Below the pieces are notes generated by a model, which worked only from the letters and a program-made list of their open reading frames with translations, did not search any database and was not told the origin of the DNA. Shown here one piece after another: positions 9,197 through 16,974 of a DNA stretch of 64,000 nucleotides. Each line of letters starts with the position of its first letter. Position 1 is the stretch's first letter. The stretch lies in NCBI RefSeq assembly GCF_000264455.2, contig NC_017956.1:2277501-2341500 (forward strand). The letters are read 5' to 3'. The DNA comes from Tistrella mobilis KA081020-065 (lineage in GTDB: Bacteria; Pseudomonadota; Alphaproteobacteria; Tistrellales; Tistrellaceae). The position numbers and the translations under genes are program-made.

Positions 9197-9643
9197 CTCA
9201 GCCTCTCGATCCAGGAACCTGGTCTCGCCCGACCGGCTCCAATTTTCTGGTTCTCTTTTTTATCGTCCTGGTCGTCGGTCGGACGCCGATGTTGCAACTT
9301 ACAGCGCCGACGTGCCGTGTATTCTAGCCGAAGTGCCCGACGATGGAACAGTCAAGGTTGCGTGCCCCGGCGCATTTGCTTTGCAGCCCATGCAATGCAA
9401 TCGGCGCATCCGCCCCAAAATGCGCCATGTGCATATATTGAAACCCGCCGTCCGAATACTCGGCACCACGATACAACATGTCATGGCAGCGGTCCGTGAC
9501 GTAAATCAGCGCCTGTTTGCCACAAGTTTGCCGCGTGCGGCGCCACACGAGATTTCACATAGTGTCGGTCAAGCCGCGACCGCACCCAAGGTCGTCGCGG
9601 TCGGAACCGGATCCGCATCCGGGTTCCGCTCAGGAGACTTCAC
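9197..9643. other. 447-base intergenic region, divergent promoters
   Basis: This stretch lies between the two-component operon (minus) and the exported Ala-rich protein (plus). It is less GC-rich than its surroundings. A 6-base inverted repeat GGCGCA/TGCGCC (9403-9408 and 9421-9426) with a 12-base loop is the only symmetric element I found. No open frame here looks coding on either strand. Promoters for both flanking genes must lie here, but I cannot place them securely. Confidence 0.35.
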
Positions 9644-10168
9644 ATGGCGACTCTTCGCTACACAGTGTTGCCGGCCGTATCTGCTGCCGCTCTTCTCGCC
9701 TTCGTTGCATCACCATCCTGGCAGGATGCCACCACGGGCACGTCGTCGACTTTGATCAGTCCCGCTGCCGCGGCGGCGCTGGAGCCGCCGCGCAAGGCCG
9801 ATATCGTGACCGATGACTCCATGGCGCAGCACGACCCCGCCTTGATGCGTCTGGTGGGGGAATTGCGCGCTCGCCACGAACTCGACCATCCGCAATCGGC
9901 CGGCCCGTCGCCGGCCGGCGACACCACAGCCAGTTCTACCGCGGCCGTTGCCGAGACGCCCGCCCGCGGAACTGCGCCCGCCCGCGAGACTTCGGCCGCC
10001 GCAGTTGCGGTCACCGCAGCTGCGGACAGGCAGGAACCGGTGACGACACGGCCCACGGCAACCGCACCGGCAGCGGCAAGCGAGCCGGGGCTGGGGGAAC
10101 GGGTTCTCTCCGCCATCGGCAACCTCTTCGACGGTGAGGGTGAGGACCAGCCCGAAACCGCCAACTGA
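9644..10168 (+). CDS. exported Ala-rich hypothetical protein
   Basis: A 174-residue protein preceded by a good ribosome site (AGGAGA, 8 bases before ATG 9644), which supports this strand over the overlapping minus-strand frame. The first ~22 residues form a signal peptide (LRYTVLPAVSAAALLAFVAS). The mature part is rich in Ala, Thr and Pro and low in complexity (about residues 85-150), and the last ~25 residues (GLGERVLSAIGNLFDGEGED) may form an amphipathic helix with an acidic end. I do not recognise a family. It stands alone, with a hairpin about 170 bases downstream that could end its transcript. Confidence 0.6.
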   Translation: MATLRYTVLPAVSAAALLAFVASPSWQDATTGTSSTLISPAAAAALEPPRKADIVTDDSMAQHDPALMRLVGELRARHELDHPQSAGPSPAGDTTASSTAAVAETPARGTAPARETSAAAVAVTAAADRQEPVTTRPTATAPAAASEPGLGERVLSAIGNLFDGEGEDQPETAN

Positions 10169-10706
10169 CGAGATTGGTTCCCAGGGGGCCGCAAATTTTC
10201 CCGTGCCCCGGGAACAGCAAAGACATCCGTCCGGGGTGAAGCCCGTTCCGGTGGCGGGGGCCATGCCGGAAGCGCGGACGGATGCGGCCCCCGCACTCCA
10301 CGGACCAAGCCAGTGCTGACCGATCCAAAACTTTCGGGTGGAAGCCGCATCATCGTTCCCGGTGCCGCGGTTTCCACCCGGGCTTTTCGTTATCGGCCGG
10401 CGCGCATGGTCCCGGAGAGCCCCACCCCCACGACAACCACACCTGCGTGACAGGGAATTCTGCCCATGGCCCTGCCGCCCGCCAGGATCCACCAGCTGCT
10501 GCCAGGGCGCAGGGCCGCTCGATTGCGCCTTGTGCCGGCGCCCGTGCAGGGTGGCGGCCCGTCGCGGGCACTGGTCTCGATCAGCTGGAGCACGACACGC
10601 GGGCGCTGGACGCTTTCGGCCGGGATCGCCCTGCGCAACGGCCCGGGGGCCGCGGCCCATCGTGCGCGCGCCTTCCCCGCCCCGCTGATCTGGGCTTTTC
10701 TGCGCG
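10169..10706. other. 538-base intergenic region before convergent pdeM
   Basis: The region holds one strong hairpin (10336-10379, listed separately) and otherwise no convincing gene. A plus-strand frame at 10466-10732 (88 residues, Arg-rich, weak ribosome site) overlaps the 3' end of pdeM and reads like GC-rich noise, so I leave it out. Confidence 0.4.
10336..10379 (+). terminator. terminator-like hairpin
   Basis: A 13-base arm GGGTGGAAGCCGC (10336-10348) pairs with GCGGTTTCCACCC (10367-10379) with a single G-T wobble and an 18-base loop. It is followed on plus by GGGCTTTTCG. It could terminate the 9644-10168 transcript or, since CCAAAAC precedes it, act on both strands. The U-run is short, so an attenuator or a structured RNA is also possible. 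Confidence 0.5.
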
Positions 10707-11537
10707 TCAGGCTTCGTCCGCGTCGCTGGTGATCCCCGGCACGGCAGCACCCTGCACCGCCCGGCCAGATGACGGCCGGTGGCCGCCGACATGCGACTGG
10801 TCCGGATCCAGCCGCGATGACGGCAGGCGATGCACCGCCCGGTCCCCCGTCGCCCAGACGTCGAACCCGCCGGCAAACAGCCGCGTCACGGCCGGGTCCA
10901 GCGCATTCAGCCCACCCGCATAGGCACCGAAAGCCGGCAGGACCAGCCGGTCGCGGCCACAGGGGGCGCGTCCGCCGGCGAAGCAGCGCCGCGACAGCCG
11001 CCGGCCGCGGACGCGCAGGATCGCCTTCGGATGAAAATGGCCGCTGATCTCCAGCCGCTCATCCGCTGCGGCCGCAGCCGCTTCATGACGCAGCGCCACC
11101 CCCGCCTCCAGCAGCTCGTCCATCACCGTTCCGCCCAGGCTCGCCGCCGCCCCATGGTCGTGATTGCCGGTGATCCAGATCCAGTCATGGGCGGCCACCA
11201 GCCGCGCCAGGCGCTGCCGATCCAGGGGATCCAGACGGGCCGGCCCGTCCCGGTCGTGGAAGCTGTCGCCCAGGCAGAGGATCCGCCGGGGGCCCCAGGT
11301 CGCGACCAGATCTTCCAGCCGGATCAGGGTCTCAAGGCTGTCATAGGGCGGCAGCAACTGCCCCTTGCGGGCGAAGGCCGATCCCTTCTCGAAATGCAGA
11401 TCCGCCACCAGCACCGTGTCCCGCCGCGGCCAGATCAGCGCGCCCGACGGATCGGCCAGAAAGGACTCGCCGCCGAGATCGATCGGCTGGGCAGTGGCGC
11501 GGGGGGCGGAGATCAGGGTTACGGGGGGCAGGGTCAC
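10707..11537 (-). CDS. pdeM: ligase-associated DNA damage response endonuclease PdeM
   Basis: A 276-residue calcineurin-like metallophosphoesterase. Metal-binding blocks are in order: ADLHFEKG (about residue 45), GDSFHD (about 90), GNHDHG (about 124) and SGHFHPKA (about 165), the last being the HxH of the family. The start is GTG 11537, six bases after the helicase stop, so the two are co-transcribed. It belongs to the four-protein ligase-associated DNA damage response set (TIGR04123-type, from memory) with the Lhr-like helicase, MBL exonuclease and ATP-dependent ligase found here. The C-terminal ~45 residues after the fold are low in complexity and may be a poorly conserved tail. Confidence 0.9.
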   Translation of the reverse strand: MTLPPVTLISAPRATAQPIDLGGESFLADPSGALIWPRRDTVLVADLHFEKGSAFARKGQLLPPYDSLETLIRLEDLVATWGPRRILCLGDSFHDRDGPARLDPLDRQRLARLVAAHDWIWITGNHDHGAAASLGGTVMDELLEAGVALRHEAAAAAADERLEISGHFHPKAILRVRGRRLSRRCFAGGRAPCGRDRLVLPAFGAYAGGLNALDPAVTRLFAGGFDVWATGDRAVHRLPSSRLDPDQSHVGGHRPSSGRAVQGAAVPGITSDADEA

Positions 11538-11543
11538 GGGCGG

Positions 11544-14018
11544 TCATCCACGGGTGGCGTCTTCGATCAGGGCGGCGGCTTCGCCCAGCAGGTCGTCATC
11601 GGCCTGGCCGGGCACGCTTTCGCGCCCCACCTCCAGCAGCAGCGGCACCGCCAGCGGTGAAACCCTGGCCAGGGGCCGGTGCAGGATGCGGCCCTGCACC
11701 GCGACCAGCATGTCGTTCAGCCGGCCGAGATCGGTCAACCCGCCCGCCGCATCGGCCCAGGTCGCCTTCAGCAGCACATGATCGGGCTGATGGCGGCGCA
11801 GCACGTCATAGATCAGATCGGAGCTGAACGTCACCTGCCGGCCGGTCTTCTCGCGTCCCGGATGGCGCTGCTCGATCAGCCCGGCGATCACCGCGACATT
11901 GCGGAAGGTCCGCCGCAGCATGCTCGATTCCGCCATCCAGGCTTCCAGATCCTCGCCCATCATGTCCTGGCCGAACAGGGCATCGATCCGTTCCGGCGCA
12001 TCCAGGCTCCAGATCGCAATGGCATAGTCGTTGGCGACGAAGCCCATCGGCCGGAAGCCCATCCGCTCCATCCGGCGGGTCAGCAGCATGCCCAGCGTCT
12101 GATGGGCGTTGCGTCCGGCAAAGCCATAGGCGATCAGGAACCAGCGGCCGGCTCGGGGAAAGGTCTCGACCAGCAGCCCGTCGGCGCCCGGCAGCTCCGA
12201 CCGCAGCTCCTGCATCGCCAGCCATTCGGCGACCGCCGGCGGCAGCAGGTCGCGATGGGCCGGATCGGCCAGCATCCCCCGCACCCGGCGGGCAAGCGAG
12301 GCCGAGATCGGGAAGCGGCCGCCGCCATAGGACGGGATCCTGGGGTCGCCGCCGCGGCCGCGGCTGACCAGCACATCGGTCTCGCGCAGCGCCTCGTAAA
12401 CCAGCAATTCGCCGGCGAAGACGAAGCTGTCGCCCGGGACCAGCCCCTGGACGAACCATTCCTCGATCCGCCCCAGCATCCGGCCGCCCATGCCGCGGCC
12501 GCCGGGTTTCGTCAGCCGCACGTTCAGCATCGGCATCTCGACGATGGTGCCGACATTCATCCGGTATTGTCTGGCCGCCACCGGCCCCGCCACCCGCCAG
12601 CGCCCGGTCTCGTCCTGCTCGATCCGCCGGAAGCGGTCATAGGCCCTGAGCGCATAGCCACCGGTGGCGACGAAATCGACCACCGCATCGAAACTCGGGC
12701 GATCGAGTGCGGCATAGGGCGCGCTGCCGGTCACCTCGGCATACAGCGCATCGGCATCGAAAGGCGCCATGCAGGCCGTGCCCAGAACATGCTGGGCCAG
12801 AACGTCGAGCGCACCCGGCCGCGGCGGCTCGCCATCCAGCTCGCCCTCGGCCACCGCTTCCAGCGCCGCCCGGCATTCCAGCACCTCGAACCGGTTGGCC
12901 GGCACCAGAATGGCCTTCGATGCCAGGTCGAGCCTGTGATTGGCCCGGCCGATGCGCTGCACCAGCCGCGACACGCCCTTTGGCGCGCCGATCTGCATCA
13001 CCAGATCGACCGCCGCCCAGTCGATGCCCAGATCCAGCGAGGAGGTCGCCACCACCGCCCTTAGCCGCCCCTCGGCCATCGCCGCCTCGACCTTGCGCCG
13101 CTGCTCGGCCGCAAGGCTGCCATGGTGCAGCGCGATCGCCAGCCCGTCCTCGTTCAGATGCCAGAGTTCCTGAAAGACCAGTTCGGCCTGGGCGCGGGTG
13201 TTCACGAAAACCAGCGTGGTGCCGTGGTCGCGGATCGCCTGATAGACCCCGGCCATGGCATGGCGGGCCAGATGTCCCGCCCAGGGCACCCGCTCGCCTT
13301 CCGGGATCAGCAGCGAGACCTCTGCCTGCGCCGCCTCGCGCCCGCGCACGATCACCGCCCGCGGATCGACCCAGCGCCGCACCGCTTCTTCATCCGCCAC
13401 CGTCGCCGACAGCCCCACCACGCGCAGCCCCGGCGACAGCGACTTCAATCGGGCGAGCCCCAGCGCCAGCAGATCGCCGCGTTTGGTGCCGGCGATGGCG
13501 TGGACCTCGTCGACGATCACCGTCGCCAGCCGGCCGAAGATCCTGGGCGCATCGGCGTAGGACAGCATCAGCGCCAGCGATTCCGGTGTGGTCAGCAGCA
13601 GCTCGGGCGGGCTGCGGCGCTGGCGTTCGCGGGTGCGCTGATCGGTATCGCCGGTGCGCACCCCCACCTGCAGCCCCAGCCCCATTTCGGCGATCGGCTG
13701 CTCCAGATTGCGGGCGATATCGGCCGCAAGCGCCTTCAGCGGCGAAATGTAGATGGTATCCAGCCGGCCCGCCACCTCTCCCGCCGCCGCCCGGGCAAGG
13801 CCGGGCAGGAATCCGCCCAAGGTCTTGCCTGCCCCCGTGGGCGCGATCAGCAGCACCGGCAGCCCGGCATCCGCGGCGGCCAGCATGCGCAGCTGGTGGG
13901 GGTGCGGGGTCCAGCCGCGCGCGGCAAACCAGCCCGCCACCGCCGCAGGCAGCGGCGCGGGTGGCGGCAGGTCGGCATCCGGCACCAGCACCGGCAGACG
14001 GGGTTCATGCACGCTCAT
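11544..14018 (-). CDS. ligase-associated DEXH-box helicase (Lhr-core type)
   Basis: An 824-residue superfamily 2 helicase. I chose ATG 14018 (MSVHEPRLPV) because the frame upstream is a run of low-complexity residues over the bidirectional promoter. Motif I is APTGAGKTLGG (about residue 55), motif Ia ISPLKALAAD, motif II VIVDEVHAI (DEVH), motif III LSATVAD and motif VI QRIGRANHR; the last ~350 residues are the Lhr-specific winged-helix/core extension (DUF4 domain-like). It should unwind or remodel DNA ends for the ligase/nuclease set. It heads a two-gene minus-strand operon with pdeM and is divergent from the exonuclease and ligase genes, with 152 bases between the starts. Confidence 0.93.
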   Translation of the reverse strand: MSVHEPRLPVLVPDADLPPPAPLPAAVAGWFAARGWTPHPHQLRMLAAADAGLPVLLIAPTGAGKTLGGFLPGLARAAAGEVAGRLDTIYISPLKALAADIARNLEQPIAEMGLGLQVGVRTGDTDQRTRERQRRSPPELLLTTPESLALMLSYADAPRIFGRLATVIVDEVHAIAGTKRGDLLALGLARLKSLSPGLRVVGLSATVADEEAVRRWVDPRAVIVRGREAAQAEVSLLIPEGERVPWAGHLARHAMAGVYQAIRDHGTTLVFVNTRAQAELVFQELWHLNEDGLAIALHHGSLAAEQRRKVEAAMAEGRLRAVVATSSLDLGIDWAAVDLVMQIGAPKGVSRLVQRIGRANHRLDLASKAILVPANRFEVLECRAALEAVAEGELDGEPPRPGALDVLAQHVLGTACMAPFDADALYAEVTGSAPYAALDRPSFDAVVDFVATGGYALRAYDRFRRIEQDETGRWRVAGPVAARQYRMNVGTIVEMPMLNVRLTKPGGRGMGGRMLGRIEEWFVQGLVPGDSFVFAGELLVYEALRETDVLVSRGRGGDPRIPSYGGGRFPISASLARRVRGMLADPAHRDLLPPAVAEWLAMQELRSELPGADGLLVETFPRAGRWFLIAYGFAGRNAHQTLGMLLTRRMERMGFRPMGFVANDYAIAIWSLDAPERIDALFGQDMMGEDLEAWMAESSMLRRTFRNVAVIAGLIEQRHPGREKTGRQVTFSSDLIYDVLRRHQPDHVLLKATWADAAGGLTDLGRLNDMLVAVQGRILHRPLARVSPLAVPLLLEVGRESVPGQADDDLLGEAAALIEDATRG

Positions 14019-14170
14019 GGCCGGATAGTATGGTGCAGCCCGCCCCGAAGGCGAGCCCGGCATGATGCCGCGGGGGTGGACTTGGGCGCTCCGCCACCCA
14101 ATCTTGGCAGGAGCACAAACCGGGTACATCCATCTCCGTCCCGATCTCCTCCCCCCAGCCGGGATCCCCC

Positions 14171-15274
14171 ATGCCCGAGGATATCCGCCTGCCGCCTGCC
14201 GATCCCGCCCCACCCGCTCCGCGCGGGGCGGGCATCGACTGGCTGGTCCCCTGCCCGGAAGGTCTCTACTGCCCACCCGGCGATTTCTGGGTCGACCCGA
14301 CCCGGGCGAAGCCGCGCGCGATCGTCACCCACGGCCATGCCGATCATGCCCGCCCCGGCCATGGGGCGGTGCTGGCCACGCCCGAAACGCTGGCGATCAT
14401 GGCGGCACGCTTCGGCCCGGATCAGGTGCGCGGTCAACCGCTCGGCTATGGTGAGCGGCTGACAGTGGGGGATGTCTCGGTGATGCTGGCACCTGCCGGC
14501 CATGTCCTGGGGTCGGCCCAGATCGTGATCACCCATCGGGGCCGGACCGCGGTGATCTCGGGCGATTACAAGCGCCGCGCCGATCCCACCTGCCCGGCTT
14601 TCGAGCCCGTGCCCTGCGATCTGTTCATCACCGAGGCGACCTTCGCCCTGCCGGTCTTCCGCCATCCGCCGGCCGCGGGCGAGATCGCGAAACTGCTGCA
14701 CGGGCTGGACGTCTTCCCCGACCGGGCGCATCTGGTCGGCGTCTACGCCCTGGGCAAATGCCAGCGGGTGATCCGGATGATCCGCGATGCCGGCTATGAC
14801 CGGCCGATCTATATTCATGGCGCGCTGGCGCCGCTCTCGGCGCTCTATGAAGACCTTGGTGTGCCGCTCGGCCCGCTGCTGCCGGTGGCGGGACGCGCGC
14901 GCGCCGATCTGGCAGGGGAACTGGTTCTGGCACCGCCCGGCGCCGTGGCCGATCGCTGGGCCCGGCAGCTGCCCGATCCGCTGGTCGCGGTCGCCTCGGG
15001 CTGGATGGGGGTGCGCCAGCGGGCGAAGCAGCGCGGCGCGGAACTGCCGCTGGTCATCTCCGACCATGCCGACTGGGACGAATTGCTGCAGACGCTGAGC
15101 GATCTTCGTCCCGAAGAGACCTGGATCACCCATGGCCGGGAAGACGCCCTCGCCCATGCCGCGGCCGGAATGGGGCTCCACGCCCGGCCGCTGCGCCTTG
15201 CGGGATATGGCGACGAAGACGACGACAGCCCGGCCGATCCCGCCGGCCCCCAACCCGCCAGCACGGAGGGTTGA
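14171..15274 (+). CDS. ligase-associated DNA damage response exonuclease (MBL fold)
   Basis: A 367-residue metallo-beta-lactamase-fold nuclease of the SNM1/CPSF-like branch. The metal motif is THGHADHARPGHG (about residue 53), with later ligands in PAGHVLGSAQ, SGDYKRRADP and ISDHADWDE, then WITHGRE near the C-terminus. It lies 4 bases before the ligase start, so translation is probably coupled. This is the exonuclease member (TIGR04122-type, from memory) of the four-gene cassette. The last ~30 residues are acidic and Pro-rich. The 152-base gap to the helicase start must hold both promoters; I cannot define them. Confidence 0.92.
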   Translation: MPEDIRLPPADPAPPAPRGAGIDWLVPCPEGLYCPPGDFWVDPTRAKPRAIVTHGHADHARPGHGAVLATPETLAIMAARFGPDQVRGQPLGYGERLTVGDVSVMLAPAGHVLGSAQIVITHRGRTAVISGDYKRRADPTCPAFEPVPCDLFITEATFALPVFRHPPAAGEIAKLLHGLDVFPDRAHLVGVYALGKCQRVIRMIRDAGYDRPIYIHGALAPLSALYEDLGVPLGPLLPVAGRARADLAGELVLAPPGAVADRWARQLPDPLVAVASGWMGVRQRAKQRGAELPLVISDHADWDELLQTLSDLRPEETWITHGREDALAHAAAGMGLHARPLRLAGYGDEDDDSPADPAGPQPASTEG

Positions 15275-15278
15275 GCCG

Positions 15279-16895
15279 ATGCGCCGCTTCGCCGATCTGC
15301 TCGACCGCCTGATCCTCACGCCCTCGCGCACCACCAAGCTGCGCCTGATCGGCGACTATTTTGCCCACACCCCCGATCCCGATCGCGGCTGGGCCCTGGC
15401 GGCGCTGGCCGGCACGCTCGACCTGCGCGCCGCCCGCCCCTCGGCGATCCGCGAGTTGATCGGCAGCCGCACCGATCCGGTGCTGTTCGCCCTGTCCTAT
15501 GACTATGTCGGCGATCTGGCCGAAACCGCGGCGCTGATGTGGCCCGAACCCGCGGCCACGGGCGCCGGCCGCAACGACCCGGGTGTGCGGCTGTCGGAGG
15601 TCGCCGAAACCCTCGCCGCCGCCCCCTCGGCCGCCGCGGCCATGCGGTCGCTTGCCGGCTGGCTCGACGGGCTCGACACCACCGGGCGCTGGGCGCTGCT
15701 CAAACTCGCCACCGGCGGGCTGCGGGTGGGGGTTTCCGCCGGTCTCGCCAAAGCGGCCTTCGCCGCCTGGGCGAAGCTCGCCCCCGAAGCGGTGGAAGAG
15801 GTCTGGCACGGGCTGGAGCCACCTTACGAGGCGCTCTTCGCCTGGGCGACCGGCACGGGGCCCCGGCCCGACCCGCGCGGCCTGCCGCATTTCCGGTCCT
15901 TCATGCTGGCCACGCCTGCCGAGCTGGCCGATCTGGCGCCGCTCGACCCATCCGATTTCCGCGCCGAATGGAAGTGGGACGGCATCCGTGCCCAGATGGT
16001 GGCGGCCGGTGGCGAGATCCGGCTCTATGCCCGATCGGGCGACGAGATCGGCCGCGGCTTCCCCGATCTGCTCGACGCCTGGCCTTTCGGCGAGGCGGCC
16101 GTCGACGGCGAGCTGGTGGTGATGGGGCCGAACGACCAGCCCGCGCCCTTTGCCGAGCTTCAGAAACGCATCAACCGCCGCACGGTCGGCGCAGGCCTGC
16201 TGAAATCCCTCCCCGCCCATCTCAGGCTCTACGACCTGCTCGCCAAAGGCGGCGTGGACCTGCGCCCGCGCCCTTTCACCGAACGGCGCGCCGCCCTCGA
16301 AGCCCTGGTCGCCGCCCATCCCTCGCCCCGTTTCGACCTCTCGCCCCTGGTCGCCTTCTCAAGCTGGGCGGAGCTGGACCGGCTGCGCGCCGATCCGCCC
16401 GCCGCCACGATCGAAGGGGTGATGCTGAAACGCCGCGACACCCCCTATCTCGCCGGCCGGCCCAAGGGGCCGTGGTTCAAGTGGAAACGCGCGCCCCTGA
16501 CCCTGGATGTCGTGCTGATGTATGCCCAGCGCGGCCATGGCCGCCGCTCGTCCTATTTCAGCGACTACACCTTCGGCGTCTGGCGCGACGACGACACGCT
16601 GGTGCCGGTCGGCAAGGCCTATTCCGGCTTCACCGATCAGGAACTGGTCGAGCTGGACCGCTGGATCCGCCGCAACACCACCGAGCGCTTCGGCCCGGTC
16701 CGCGCCGTCGCCCCCGGCCTGGTGCTGGAGGTCGCCTTCGATTCCGTCCAGCCCAGCCCCCGGCACAAATCCGGCCTCGCCCTGCGCTTTCCCCGCATCG
16801 CCCGCATCCGCTGGGACAAGCCCGCAGCCGAAGCCGACCGGCTGGAAACCGCGGCGGGCCTGGTGGCCGGATCCCCTGCGGCCTCCGTCACCTGA
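15279..16895 (+). CDS. ATP-dependent DNA ligase of the damage-response cassette
   Basis: A 538-residue ligase. ATG 15279 follows GGAGGG by about 7 bases and the exonuclease stop by 4. An N-terminal DNA-binding helical domain covers about residues 1-200. The adenylation motif is EWKWDGIRAQ, with Lys232 as the nucleotide acceptor; further nucleotidyltransferase motifs are LYARSGDEIGRGFPD, VDGELVV and EGVMLKRRDTPY. An OB-fold follows to the end (WFKWKRAPLTLDVVLMYAQ). It seals nicks with ATP and is the LigB/LigC-like type found with Lhr helicase, MBL exonuclease and PdeM. No Ku or LigD polymerase domain is nearby, so it is not a classic NHEJ locus. Confidence 0.93.
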   Translation: MRRFADLLDRLILTPSRTTKLRLIGDYFAHTPDPDRGWALAALAGTLDLRAARPSAIRELIGSRTDPVLFALSYDYVGDLAETAALMWPEPAATGAGRNDPGVRLSEVAETLAAAPSAAAAMRSLAGWLDGLDTTGRWALLKLATGGLRVGVSAGLAKAAFAAWAKLAPEAVEEVWHGLEPPYEALFAWATGTGPRPDPRGLPHFRSFMLATPAELADLAPLDPSDFRAEWKWDGIRAQMVAAGGEIRLYARSGDEIGRGFPDLLDAWPFGEAAVDGELVVMGPNDQPAPFAELQKRINRRTVGAGLLKSLPAHLRLYDLLAKGGVDLRPRPFTERRAALEALVAAHPSPRFDLSPLVAFSSWAELDRLRADPPAATIEGVMLKRRDTPYLAGRPKGPWFKWKRAPLTLDVVLMYAQRGHGRRSSYFSDYTFGVWRDDDTLVPVGKAYSGFTDQELVELDRWIRRNTTERFGPVRAVAPGLVLEVAFDSVQPSPRHKSGLALRFPRIARIRWDKPAAEADRLETAAGLVAGSPAASVT

Positions 16896-16910
16896 CGCGT
16901 GCAGACGTTG

Positions 16911-16939
16911 TTGCCTGTTCCCTTTTTATTACCTAACAT
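16911..16939 (+). promoter_or_regulatory. possible sigma70-type promoter of the patatin gene
   Basis: TTGCCT (16911-16916), 17-base spacer, TAACAT (16934-16939), 35 bases before the patatin ATG, in a short AT-rich patch. The boxes are imperfect. Confidence 0.35.
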
Positions 16940-16974
16940 GATCATCTGAAGCCTGCATCCTGGGGAGTCCGGCC

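Noticed and set aside
10282-10923. Plus-strand frames of 213 and 88 residues before and over pdeM
   Set aside because: Overlap the PdeM gene, Arg/Pro-rich, weak ribosome sites, no recognisable fold.
14018-14276. Extended start of the Lhr-like helicase at 14276
   Set aside because: Adds 86 residues of low complexity that run over the divergent promoter and into the exonuclease start.
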